Shown: positions 16,549-26,104 of the stretch, piece after piece | Layout of the letters: every line of letters starts with the position of its first letter | Numbering within the stretch: position 1 is the stretch's first letter | Source: Chryseobacterium populi | GTDB taxonomy: Bacteria > Bacteroidota > Bacteroidia > Flavobacteriales > Weeksellaceae | Direction: 5' to 3' | Assembly (NCBI RefSeq): GCF_000282115.1 | Contig: NZ_AKJY01000006.1 | Span: forward strand, 1-55,803 | DNA length: 55,803 nt | Translations under genes and position numbers: made by a program | The notes under the pieces: model-generated | What the model was told of the DNA's origin: nothing | The model's database searches: none | What the model saw: the letters and a program-made list of their open reading frames with translations, nothing else

Positions 16549-18399
16549 TTAAGACTCAACTGCTTCTGAGAATCTTGTTATTGAACTTATATTGAGCGAT
16601 AAATTCGCATCTGTATAAGTAGCTACTGCTTCCAGAATATATCCGTTGGGAGCAGCTATTGATGCCGAGTCTGCAATGGTATCAAACAATACCGAAAATT
16701 CTCCTGTCGTCTGTTGCGGGGCAAGTGTAATTACTCCACCCATAACGGTAAAGCCACTTACAGGATTTCTGAGTCTGAAATACAGCGTTTGTGTTTCCGT
16801 TAATGATGTTGTTCTACCGGAAAAACTACCGATAATCCTCCATCTGTGATTCTGACCTGAAACCGGATTTTCAATTAACCTTCCGGCAAATGATGTAGAT
16901 CCGCCGTTTCTCGCCGAGTCGAACACTCCTTTATAATTATTGGGTGTACTGTTCGGATATTTTGTTGTTGGTGAAGCAACAATAGTTGGGGTTGCACCGC
17001 CAATATTCAACTGTTTATAGGTATTCGCCACAAAATTAGATGCAGCCAGCCCGGTATACGTTATTTTTACCTGCCCGGATTCATTCTTTCTTGCAAAAGC
17101 GGTATTCCAGTTATTGATAGTCTGCTGGGAAAAATCATTGGAATCCCAGTCTTTTGCCCAGGAAGACCATGTTCCGTTATAATAATATCTTCTGTAAGAA
17201 TCATTATTTCCTGCATAAGTATTGTATTCCTGAACAATATTCGTTCCTGTAGAAAAAACTTTTAACAATCCGGCTAACGGTACAGGATGATTATTTTCCG
17301 GAGTAGCATTAACATTTCCTCCCTGAACCCAATATCCCGGCGTGATAACCGTGTTTAAATCAACATTCCCTACCAATCCCCGGTATAATATACCTTGTGT
17401 AAATGCATTATTCCACTGGCTTGAATCACCATGATTTAAAGTAGTTATGGTACCGCTGGTGCTAATTTTCACTACTTCAGTAGGAGTAACCACAGCCCCA
17501 AAACTACCACTAGCCGGTGCAAAGTTAAATGAAAAACTCTTATGGTTATTAACAGTAAGAGCCAATGAATTCAAACTTCCTCTCGGTTGAATAAAATCGG
17601 TTCCATTAAACTGAAGATTATGAGCTACCCACAATCCATAACCTTTTGTGGAGTTTGCAAGATTGGTATGAAATATCGCAGAACCTGTTGCTGTTTGAGA
17701 ACCAAAGTATAGATTATAATTATCCAGATACTGAGTATGTGTAGGATTAATTACTATCTGACCTGTACTTACTGCATCTCCCTGAGGTCTTAAATAGATA
17801 ATCCCGGCAGCTGTATCGCCCGATAAAATAAGACTGTTAGTGTTGGTTCTGATTCTGTTAACACCTGTTCTCTGAATTGTCAGTTCTCCTGACTTCGAAT
17901 TTATGGTTCCTATAAGATCAACATTTCCTCTGGTATAGGAATTCCCCACAACATCTAAAGCATAGCCCGTCGTTGGTACCGTACTGGCACTTGCTCCAAT
18001 GGCAACTCTTTGATCAGACGTCCATCTTAATGCATTTTTACCATTGTAAGTTGCGCCTCCGATATACCCCCAATTCAAGGTAACAGTTCCTGTATCAGTT
18101 ACAGCTCCATAATATCCAAAGGCATCTATATCTCCGTTAGAGCCTATCAACTTGGTAAAATATCTTGAGAAGTTGGAGTTAACTATTACATCAGACATAT
18201 CCCTTGAAATCCAGTTTGCACTTGTATTTCCAAGACTTAGTACTCCTGTCATTTTTCCTCCTGCAAGAGGCAGATAAGCTGCCGGATTAAATGAGTCCAG
18301 GTGTATGTAGCTATCTAAAAGATCTCCGAACTGGCCTTCTGTAGGTCTTTTACCTGCTTTAAAGTTGTTCTTTAATTCTGTGATTGGTTTTTTAGCCAT
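16549..18399 (-). CDS. Fibre-like protein 2 with pyocin-knob-like domain
   Basis: This 616-residue protein opens with the shared module MAKKPITELKNNF-x-AGKRPTEGQFGDLLDSY (1-36) and continues with DxxNPAAYLPLAGGKMTG, a common phage-tail-fibre repeat. Residues about 60-330 are beta-strand rich. Residues about 350-430 look like a pyocin knob (DLNTVITPGYWVQGG ... YRRYYYNGTWSSWAKDW), the domain that caps R-pyocin and phage fibres. Residues about 480-616 are a separate beta domain. There is no signal peptide. Its ATG overlaps the end of the 494-residue gene by 8 bases. The old C-terminus appears to survive as a fossil just downstream. Confidence 0.75.
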   Translation of the reverse strand: MAKKPITELKNNFKAGKRPTEGQFGDLLDSYIHLDSFNPAAYLPLAGGKMTGVLSLGNTSANWISRDMSDVIVNSNFSRYFTKLIGSNGDIDAFGYYGAVTDTGTVTLNWGYIGGATYNGKNALRWTSDQRVAIGASASTVPTTGYALDVVGNSYTRGNVDLIGTINSKSGELTIQRTGVNRIRTNTNSLILSGDTAAGIIYLRPQGDAVSTGQIVINPTHTQYLDNYNLYFGSQTATGSAIFHTNLANSTKGYGLWVAHNLQFNGTDFIQPRGSLNSLALTVNNHKSFSFNFAPASGSFGAVVTPTEVVKISTSGTITTLNHGDSSQWNNAFTQGILYRGLVGNVDLNTVITPGYWVQGGNVNATPENNHPVPLAGLLKVFSTGTNIVQEYNTYAGNNDSYRRYYYNGTWSSWAKDWDSNDFSQQTINNWNTAFARKNESGQVKITYTGLAASNFVANTYKQLNIGGATPTIVASPTTKYPNSTPNNYKGVFDSARNGGSTSFAGRLIENPVSGQNHRWRIIGSFSGRTTSLTETQTLYFRLRNPVSGFTVMGGVITLAPQQTTGEFSVLFDTIADSASIAAPNGYILEAVATYTDANLSLNISSITRFSEAVES

Positions 18400-19876
18400 G
18401 ATTTAATTTTGATTTTAAATTTTCAATTTCTTTGCTCTGAGAAATCATATAAAGGGTAAGTTCTTCAATTTTCTGAAGTAATTTTATCTGAAATTCTCCT
18501 ACCGACAGGCCATTTTCCGTCATTTCCTGGGCAGATGGAATTTCAGGAAGGTGATTTTTTTCCGAGATGAATTTCTCAAGATCATGCATATTTCTCAGGT
18601 TGTAATCTGCAGCGAAAACAAAATCAGCAGTAGGCGTTGTAGAAACCAGAAATTCTTTAGCTTCTACCTTACCCTGAAATGCAGCGTTTCCATTGGATGC
18701 AAATCTTGCGACCTCATTTTGATTCACTCTCATTGCCATTGCCTGGATATTAGCGCTGCCGCCTCTTACCATTCCCAGATCAGCTGTATCATTATACCAT
18801 GTAAAGCGAAGCATTGAATTCATCGTATCTACACTATTGGCAGCATCCATAAACTTTATCGTTTTAGGCTCACCTTCAAATCTGACATCTAACTTGCTTT
18901 CCGGGTTTACTGTTCCGATTCCGAAGTTTCCATTTGCAGCGATGGTATTTCTGACCTGGCTGTTGGTAATGAAGTTGATTGCTCCGAAAGTATCACTTAA
19001 TCCGTTATTTACAATATTAAAATCACTGTAATTCCCGTATCTGAAACCTGAGCCTGTATATCCGGAATTGACTTCCAGATCAGCGCTTGAATGATATTTT
19101 ATCGTTATCTTATTACTGCCACCTGCTGCTTCATTCCTGTCAAATAATCCTGAAATATAATCCACATTTCCCCGATTATCCGGAGCTTTTACATGAAATA
19201 TTGTTTCAGGAAGCGGTGTCCCTATTCCTACATTCCCTTCATTATTTACTTTCAATCCTATTTTTGCGCTTTCTGGTGAAAAAGTATTTCCCACCCATAG
19301 GTCCCATTCGTTTGTCATCGGCTGACGGACAACGGTTTCAGTAGTATTACCCCGATTATCCAATGCCTGCCAGGACTGATTTTTATTAATAGCTCTTACT
19401 TTAATAACCACCTGCATTTTTGACTCTGTGTTACCACGTACTTTTAAAGCTCTTATTCTAAATTTAGATAAGCCACCATTAACATCTACCGTAAAACAGA
19501 CATTATCATTTCCATCTACATAATTATTCTTATTAATAGTTCCGCATTCTCTCCACAAATCGTGATTAGAATGTGAAGCTGATGCTATATGAGTAGCTGC
19601 TGATGCTATATTACCCCTGGTATAGGCAATTGAGATCTCATAAAAACCTGAAGCATTAGCTGCTATTGATCCGAATCCTAAAAATTCTACATAGTCTCCT
19701 ATCTGATAATCTGCAGGAAATTCAAGTTTCGTTTCATATTCAGATGATTTTAAGTTAACGAATTCATTATCATCTAAATGAACATAGCTATCTATAAGAT
19801 CATCAAACTGACTTTCCGTAGGCCGTTTACCGGCCTCGAAATAGTCTTTTAGTTCTGTGATTGTTTTTTTTGCCAT
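18392..19876 (-). CDS. Fibre-like protein 1 with C-terminal HLPEIPS-type tail domain
   Basis: This 494-residue protein has the shared N-terminal module (MAKKTITELKDYF ... GKRPTESQFDDLIDSY, 1-35), a beta-rich shaft with repeated VGIGTPLPETIFHV / FGIGTVNPESKLDV turns (about 215-340), and a C-terminal tail (about 425-494). That tail contains DYNLRNMHDLEKFISEKNHL, PEIPSAQEM and a coiled coil ending KEIENLKSKL. This tail is widespread in Bacteroidota surface and tail-fibre-like proteins and probably drives trimerisation. There is no signal peptide or T9SS domain. It follows the 2066-residue gene by 10 bases and overlaps the next gene. Confidence 0.75.
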   Translation of the reverse strand: MAKKTITELKDYFEAGKRPTESQFDDLIDSYVHLDDNEFVNLKSSEYETKLEFPADYQIGDYVEFLGFGSIAANASGFYEISIAYTRGNIASAATHIASASHSNHDLWRECGTINKNNYVDGNDNVCFTVDVNGGLSKFRIRALKVRGNTESKMQVVIKVRAINKNQSWQALDNRGNTTETVVRQPMTNEWDLWVGNTFSPESAKIGLKVNNEGNVGIGTPLPETIFHVKAPDNRGNVDYISGLFDRNEAAGGSNKITIKYHSSADLEVNSGYTGSGFRYGNYSDFNIVNNGLSDTFGAINFITNSQVRNTIAANGNFGIGTVNPESKLDVRFEGEPKTIKFMDAANSVDTMNSMLRFTWYNDTADLGMVRGGSANIQAMAMRVNQNEVARFASNGNAAFQGKVEAKEFLVSTTPTADFVFAADYNLRNMHDLEKFISEKNHLPEIPSAQEMTENGLSVGEFQIKLLQKIEELTLYMISQSKEIENLKSKLNHG

Positions 19877-19886
19877 GATTTAATCT

Positions 19887-22800
19887 TTAAATATTAGGTC
19901 TTACGATAAATGTTCCCTGCAGGATCATTCCGTCTAATCCGTTTGATGAGATCCCGCCGATATCCGACCAGGTTTCTTCTTTGTAAATCGTCAGGATTTT
20001 TTCTTCCGTACTGATCATATTTGATGTATTTTCAGAAACTATTTTGAAATGGTGATACAGCATATTTCCATCAGCATCTTTGATCTGCATAGGATCCATA
20101 TTCAATTTTTCCAATGGCAGGAAAAACTCATTTACCGTCAGGTCGAATGTTTCTTTCAATTTCCACTCTTCAACATTGGTAGTTGGGTTATTTTCAAAAA
20201 GATATAAATTCGCCTTTGATATGTCTTTAGCATCGGTATTGATCCTTGCTATTTCTTTCCAGTTCCCCTGATTATTCAACTTATAGAGATGATATTTCCC
20301 TTTGTAGCAAACCTGATCCCATGATAAAATCACGGTATCAATGAAATCTGATACTACAGGTTCGGAATGATATCTCAGCTCCGGAGCCGGCGGATTATAA
20401 TTTTCTACCAAAGTAGATACAAATACTTTTGAAGGTAATGACGGAGCCTGCTCTACCACGACTTCAGAAACCGGAGGATTCACGAAATAATTGGTCGTAG
20501 AATATTCCACTTTTCTTGAAACGACTACACGATAGAAGAATAAATCTCCGTAAGGCTTGGCTTCGAAATCTTCAAAATCATCATATATTACCCACGAACC
20601 ATTATTAGCATCAATTTCTACATCGGAAATATCCAGATCCTTGATCATTTTCATGCTCAGAATAGAATCGGCATCCAGTTTATTGGTTGCTCTGTACAGC
20701 GTCACTTTATTGATTTTATGTACTTCAGGGTAAGGATTGATTTCCACTCTTACTCCTGAAGAAATTCCCAGCGTCGCATTATCAACAACAGGTAACAGAC
20801 TCAGAATTTTTGCCGGTTCCGCAGGATTGGTATTTACCAGCTTGATTGGCCCTAAAAATGTACTGAACTCTCCCATCTGCATCTGATTACCCATTTCTCT
20901 TACTCCATAGAAATAGAAGTTATCCGAAGCCCCATCCAGTGCAAAATCTGTAAATAATGTTGAATGATTCGGAGCCTGGCTGTATACTGCTGCCATTGGT
21001 GCCATATCAAAATCAGCGTGGGTAGTCGGCAATAAGTAACCTGCTGCATCACGGATGGTCTGCTTTTTATTTTTCGGCCTGTGCCCTAAAGGATCTGTAA
21101 AACTCAGATTCTTAATATGCTGATAAATCATAGGAACTTCCGTAAGCGGTAAGAAGCAATTGAAAATCCTTTCTTTGATAAACTGCCCGAAGCTCAGCTC
21201 ACCTGAAATGTTTGGAATTGCTTTGATAATGATCTGATTGAATTTTTTATGCCCTCTGTCAGCTGCTACCAGTTTGTCATTGTAATAAGGGGTACCCGGC
21301 AATAAATCATAAAAATCATTATGTTCTTCAATAAATGCATTGATCTCATCGAAGAAATGCTCACTGTCAGGAAGTGGTAACCTGTATTGTAATGGTCCTA
21401 CATCAGGAAGAAGTTCATATTCTATACTCACATTGTTGGTAAGCATATCAAAATCTACAAAATTCATCCATCTGTTATTAAAGAATACTTCATCAGTACC
21501 TCCCAGCGCATTAAGGTTTTCTTTTATAGTCTTTATCGTTTCCTGTTCATATAAAGCTGCCAGTAAAAGGCCGTTATTAGCTCTGAAATACTGTGTAGCA
21601 TAAGGTTTATGAGTAAATTCGGTTATAAAGCTATAGGTAGATTTACCGAATTTATCAGGTCTTGTTGCATACTTGGAGCCCGTTGGCTGTTTTGGCTGAT
21701 ACGGTTCTACAATCCTGTTGGCAAATAACACTGTAGGAATGCTGAATTTAGATTTATATTTAGCGCCCTGCATGTCAAGAGTATCATTATCCACACTTTT
21801 GAAACCGAAAACAGAATATCTTACATCTTCATCTCCTGAAGGTAAAATAGCATCTTCAATTAAGTTATTCGCAACATTCTTATATAAATACACTTTATAT
21901 GACGGATAATAATTGACTTTCACGTCTGTTCCTGTCACAGGATCTGTCAGCTTAGGATCGGTATGCCCTGCCTCAAGGAATTTTGGCAGATGGGTCACAT
22001 CATCTTCTATTACCTCAAAGTTTTCATCATAGATATACAATACCAGATCATTATTGGTTCCTATATTTTCTGTCCGCACCACTTTGAAAACCGATCTCGA
22101 TTCTGTTGGTTCTCCGTTATTATAATCCAGGTTCGTAAACATTCTTACAATACCGTTCAACCATTCTACAGAGTTTGAATTGGATGAAAACTGCGGATGC
22201 TGAGTCATTTTAAATCCCGGGAATGTAATTTTATAAACTCCCTGGTGCACAAACGGGTGAGTATCCGGATAATCAATTACAGTTCCTAAACTGTTCTGAT
22301 ACTTTGTTATTTTCTCAAAATATTTTTCCACTGTAGCCTGTTTCCAGAATCCCCTGCTTTTTTCAAGGTATCTTTGGGGTGTTCCGTTGGCTTGTGGCAT
22401 ACTGATTATTTCCCTGTGTATACTCCAGTCGTTTGTACCGATTTTCACTTTCAGGGAATTTGGGTTTTTAATACCCCATGTAGAGGTATTCTGCATGTTT
22501 TCCGTCACATTAAACAAACCTTCTGTAGATGGATTAATTACCGGAAGCGTTAAACTCGTCTGGTTAATCAGAGGAGTTGTACCTGCAATAATCGCCTCAC
22601 TGGCAGCTTTTTTAAAGACCGTAAAAATAAGTCCTGTAGGCGCTTGAGTAATTCCGTTGACGATATAGCTATCGGATCCCATAAGGAATATACTTCCGAT
22701 AAAATCATTGATTGTTGTTCCCGCAGGGATTTCAGATTTGAATGTCTCAGGTTGAATGGAAGGCTGTGGTTGTGGTCCTCCAGGAACGTTACCAAGGGTA

Positions 22801-25800
22801 GCTCCTGAACCCGGAACAATATAATCTCTTGTTTTAATAACAGCCAGTAACTGATTGGCAGGATGAGGCTCTACGGCAAATGCCTGCGCTGAAATAATTT
22901 TCGGTGTATAGTTTCGGAAATAAATCTCAACATCATCTGCAAATACTTCCTTATCATCAGGGAAAAGCGTATTCGGATCCATATAATCATCATTGGATAA
23001 AGGAGAATCAAACGGAATTGAATATCCTATCCCATCCTGATAAATATGATAATCATAAGTAAGCCTTACTAATGTTTTATCCTGGTCAGTAATAGCCTGT
23101 AAACGGCTCTGATCCTGCTGGGTAGTAAAGGTAAGCGGAAACTCTTTCTGAATATTAAATGCGGTAGCTCCGGAAGGTGGTAGCAGCTTATTGGCCGGCT
23201 TAATCTCCGTATCAATCGACAATTCGGTTTCTCCTAACTGAGCTCTCGAAAACCAGTTGATTCCATAGCCTTTGTAATAATACGTACCGCTTTTATCCTG
23301 TTTATGCATATATAACGGCACATACGTATCCGGAATCTGGATCGGCAATGTCTCAAAAGAATCTCCGCCGTTGCTTGTACTATCTATATTTTTATACTGC
23401 GTATCATGGGAAAGCTCAGGTTTTATCCAGATGTAATCATCGGTTTCTCCCGGCTCTACCACACGGTATTCCAGACCTGCATATACCGGATTGGTAAATG
23501 ATGAGGCATCAAATTTCACATAGGATTCAAAAAACGCCGGATTGATCTGGAAATCAGGAATCTGATTGTTATAAACACTGATGTAACGATATTTTCCGTC
23601 TGAAGAATACCCTTCACTGTTGTATAAATTGGCAGAATTAGGATTATTGGAATCCATTCCTTTGGAAAGCTTCATCAGATTGACAGGTAAAGACAGTCGT
23701 TCGATTTCCGTAGAAACCGGAAGAGACATGGAAAGCAACTGATAGCTCTTATCAGAATTATTAATATCTACATTTTTATTGGTATAATATTCCGCGATAT
23801 AAATAAACTCGCTTCCAAATGTATCATCCTTGATATCAAGATGCCCCAGTCCCAGCATTCTGGCCACGTGATAATCCAGAGCTGCAATATTCAGCATATC
23901 TAAATTGGAAACCTGCGTTTCGCCATCTTCAGGTGGATCATTGGTTATATCTACAAAGGGATCTGTACCGGAAGGTGCAAAATTAAAATCAATCGTTTCA
24001 TACGCTTTAGGATTTGGCTGGGCATCACTTAAAGCCACATAGTTTTTGACTACAGTGAAAATATCCCTGTCTAAAGGTCCCTGGGAAGGATGTTCCCATT
24101 TTTTCATGTAATTATCTACATTGGTATAGGCTCCATCATTATATCGCAGCCATTTTCCGTTTACCGGGTTGGTATCCGGCAGAGGTTCCAATCTGTCAAA
24201 GACTTCATGATCATCGGTCGTTAAGGCAAATTCACCCTGTAATTTCCATGCGTTTGCATTGTTTCTGCTGATGATAAAATCTGAATAGAATTCAAATTCA
24301 ATGACCTGAGTGTAACAGTCTGTAGGTCTGAAACGTACTGTTTTTCCATTTTCAGCATTGAAATAAATATCGCCTATTTCATCCCCCGAATAAGGCTTTC
24401 TGTAAGTAAGATGCTGCTGGGAAACCGAATTATTTTCGGATACCGAAAGCGCTTCCACTTCCAGATAAGAAGATGACTGATAATTATTGACTTTTAATCG
24501 TGCGGCAAAGAAAAGATCTGTTTTACACTGAACTTCAATAATTTCGTTACCGTATTTTTCAACAAACTTTAACGGCTCAATAAGTGGATTTATAATTTGT
24601 TTTACCTGATTGTATACCTCTTTGTTTTTAAAATAAACATAGATCATTCTGGTATTACCATTGGCTTTATATACCCACATTTTCTGGTTATCATCCACCA
24701 ACTGCGGTGCAACTGAAAAATCTAAGGCAAATACCGATCTCACATACGAAGCTCTGTATATTCTGACAAAATCATCAGGTTTGTTGAAATTATACGCTGT
24801 AGAAGCCATGTTTCCTTTCGGTAAATGGTTTTCACCCAATTTTCCCCCGAAGCTCCATCTCAAATGGATTCCTTTGGCACTGTCTTCTCCTCTTGATCCT
24901 GCACCCTGAAGATAAAAATTAGGGGTTTGCAATCCGGAAAATTCGTTAAAAACAATAGATGTTCCGCCACCTGTATCACAAACATCCTCACCGGTGTAAG
25001 AAGCAGCAACTACTTTGATGTCATCTTTCTCAATTTTATAAGACACGTCTATCAGCTGAAGACTGGTATCTTCCATTTTCTGTTCAATAACAGAGCATCT
25101 CCAAAATTCTATAGGAAACGACTTGCAGTTATCGATAGATTGATCCATAAACCCGGAATAATTCACTGAATCTACTGTTCCGCGAATTAAAACATTGTTA
25201 CTTACCACCTGGTCAATCGCTAAATCACTCACCTCCAATCGCTTAACAAACTGATGTACAAAATCATATGTAGAATGTACGATTTCATTTTTATCGTTGT
25301 ACACATAGAAATAATCAGGTCCGAATGTGAAAGAAGTTTTTTTACCTACATTCGGCAAATAGTAAGCTCCCCATTGTTCATCAGCAAGTAATAAAACCGG
25401 TCTGTCAGTCCATAAACCTGACACATATAATTTATTATTAGCATAATAAACTCCGTCTAAAGTGATCGGTGTAACGCCGTCAAAAAGATAGCTGTATTTG
25501 GCATCGAGGATGTTGAGCATCGGGTCTACTCTAAATAAAAAGCCCTTTTTCTCTTCTGCCAAGACCTGGTTTCCGCAGATGGCCAGTATTTCACTGTATA
25601 TTGCAAAACCTTCCACTTCAAAACGGGCATCACCGCCATATACTGATATTTCATTCTTTTTGCTAACATTACCTTCTTCATCCAGTGACAGAATATAGCT
25701 TCGTCTGCTTTCCTCATTCATATAAACAAAGAAAATAAGATTCGCCAGAGTTTCCAGAAACAAGGCATCTTTAACAATTTCATCCGGAAATCTTTTATAC

Positions 25801-26087
25801 CAGATAAACTCCCCGTTTTCATCAATACGAAGGATAAAAGGGGTACTTCCATTTTCCAGACCGGTTAGCAAGTAACCGGTTTGGAAAGGAGTAATTTTAT
25901 TAAAAACAATATGCCCTTCTGGCCTGGAATAAGTTTTATTCCATAAAAGACTTCCGTTTTCTTTGAGAACCGTGATTATTCCTTCTTCGTTTTTTCTACC
26001 TACATGAAGTATCTTCCCATTGTGTGCATAGGTAAAATTGATATTGACATCAGGCGTATTGTAATTATGATATTTAAAAAAACTCAT
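19887..26087 (-). CDS. Giant beta-rich protein (2066 residues), unknown
   Basis: I do not recognise a named family. The protein has no signal peptide, no transmembrane helix and no T9SS tail. Residues 1-340 contain short repeats of the type DENGEFIWYKRF / DEEGNVSKKNEI and look like a beta-propeller. A distinctive segment GLQTPNFYLQGAGSRGED ... GIHLRWSFGG (about 385-415) opens a second large module. The centre is beta and loop rich. Near 1900-1960 there is a fibronectin-III-like unit (DTVILSWDQVCYKGKYHLYKL). It lies between the other giant gene (17-base gap) and the fibre genes (10-base gap), so it is co-transcribed with both. A scaffold or shaft connecting toxin and fibres is an inference from position. 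Confidence 0.6.
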   Translation of the reverse strand: MSFFKYHNYNTPDVNINFTYAHNGKILHVGRKNEEGIITVLKENGSLLWNKTYSRPEGHIVFNKITPFQTGYLLTGLENGSTPFILRIDENGEFIWYKRFPDEIVKDALFLETLANLIFFVYMNEESRRSYILSLDEEGNVSKKNEISVYGGDARFEVEGFAIYSEILAICGNQVLAEEKKGFLFRVDPMLNILDAKYSYLFDGVTPITLDGVYYANNKLYVSGLWTDRPVLLLADEQWGAYYLPNVGKKTSFTFGPDYFYVYNDKNEIVHSTYDFVHQFVKRLEVSDLAIDQVVSNNVLIRGTVDSVNYSGFMDQSIDNCKSFPIEFWRCSVIEQKMEDTSLQLIDVSYKIEKDDIKVVAASYTGEDVCDTGGGTSIVFNEFSGLQTPNFYLQGAGSRGEDSAKGIHLRWSFGGKLGENHLPKGNMASTAYNFNKPDDFVRIYRASYVRSVFALDFSVAPQLVDDNQKMWVYKANGNTRMIYVYFKNKEVYNQVKQIINPLIEPLKFVEKYGNEIIEVQCKTDLFFAARLKVNNYQSSSYLEVEALSVSENNSVSQQHLTYRKPYSGDEIGDIYFNAENGKTVRFRPTDCYTQVIEFEFYSDFIISRNNANAWKLQGEFALTTDDHEVFDRLEPLPDTNPVNGKWLRYNDGAYTNVDNYMKKWEHPSQGPLDRDIFTVVKNYVALSDAQPNPKAYETIDFNFAPSGTDPFVDITNDPPEDGETQVSNLDMLNIAALDYHVARMLGLGHLDIKDDTFGSEFIYIAEYYTNKNVDINNSDKSYQLLSMSLPVSTEIERLSLPVNLMKLSKGMDSNNPNSANLYNSEGYSSDGKYRYISVYNNQIPDFQINPAFFESYVKFDASSFTNPVYAGLEYRVVEPGETDDYIWIKPELSHDTQYKNIDSTSNGGDSFETLPIQIPDTYVPLYMHKQDKSGTYYYKGYGINWFSRAQLGETELSIDTEIKPANKLLPPSGATAFNIQKEFPLTFTTQQDQSRLQAITDQDKTLVRLTYDYHIYQDGIGYSIPFDSPLSNDDYMDPNTLFPDDKEVFADDVEIYFRNYTPKIISAQAFAVEPHPANQLLAVIKTRDYIVPGSGATLGNVPGGPQPQPSIQPETFKSEIPAGTTINDFIGSIFLMGSDSYIVNGITQAPTGLIFTVFKKAASEAIIAGTTPLINQTSLTLPVINPSTEGLFNVTENMQNTSTWGIKNPNSLKVKIGTNDWSIHREIISMPQANGTPQRYLEKSRGFWKQATVEKYFEKITKYQNSLGTVIDYPDTHPFVHQGVYKITFPGFKMTQHPQFSSNSNSVEWLNGIVRMFTNLDYNNGEPTESRSVFKVVRTENIGTNNDLVLYIYDENFEVIEDDVTHLPKFLEAGHTDPKLTDPVTGTDVKVNYYPSYKVYLYKNVANNLIEDAILPSGDEDVRYSVFGFKSVDNDTLDMQGAKYKSKFSIPTVLFANRIVEPYQPKQPTGSKYATRPDKFGKSTYSFITEFTHKPYATQYFRANNGLLLAALYEQETIKTIKENLNALGGTDEVFFNNRWMNFVDFDMLTNNVSIEYELLPDVGPLQYRLPLPDSEHFFDEINAFIEEHNDFYDLLPGTPYYNDKLVAADRGHKKFNQIIIKAIPNISGELSFGQFIKERIFNCFLPLTEVPMIYQHIKNLSFTDPLGHRPKNKKQTIRDAAGYLLPTTHADFDMAPMAAVYSQAPNHSTLFTDFALDGASDNFYFYGVREMGNQMQMGEFSTFLGPIKLVNTNPAEPAKILSLLPVVDNATLGISSGVRVEINPYPEVHKINKVTLYRATNKLDADSILSMKMIKDLDISDVEIDANNGSWVIYDDFEDFEAKPYGDLFFYRVVVSRKVEYSTTNYFVNPPVSEVVVEQAPSLPSKVFVSTLVENYNPPAPELRYHSEPVVSDFIDTVILSWDQVCYKGKYHLYKLNNQGNWKEIARINTDAKDISKANLYLFENNPTTNVEEWKLKETFDLTVNEFFLPLEKLNMDPMQIKDADGNMLYHHFKIVSENTSNMISTEEKILTIYKEETWSDIGGISSNGLDGMILQGTFIVRPNI

Positions 26088-26104
26088 TTTTGTGATTTAA
26101 TTAG

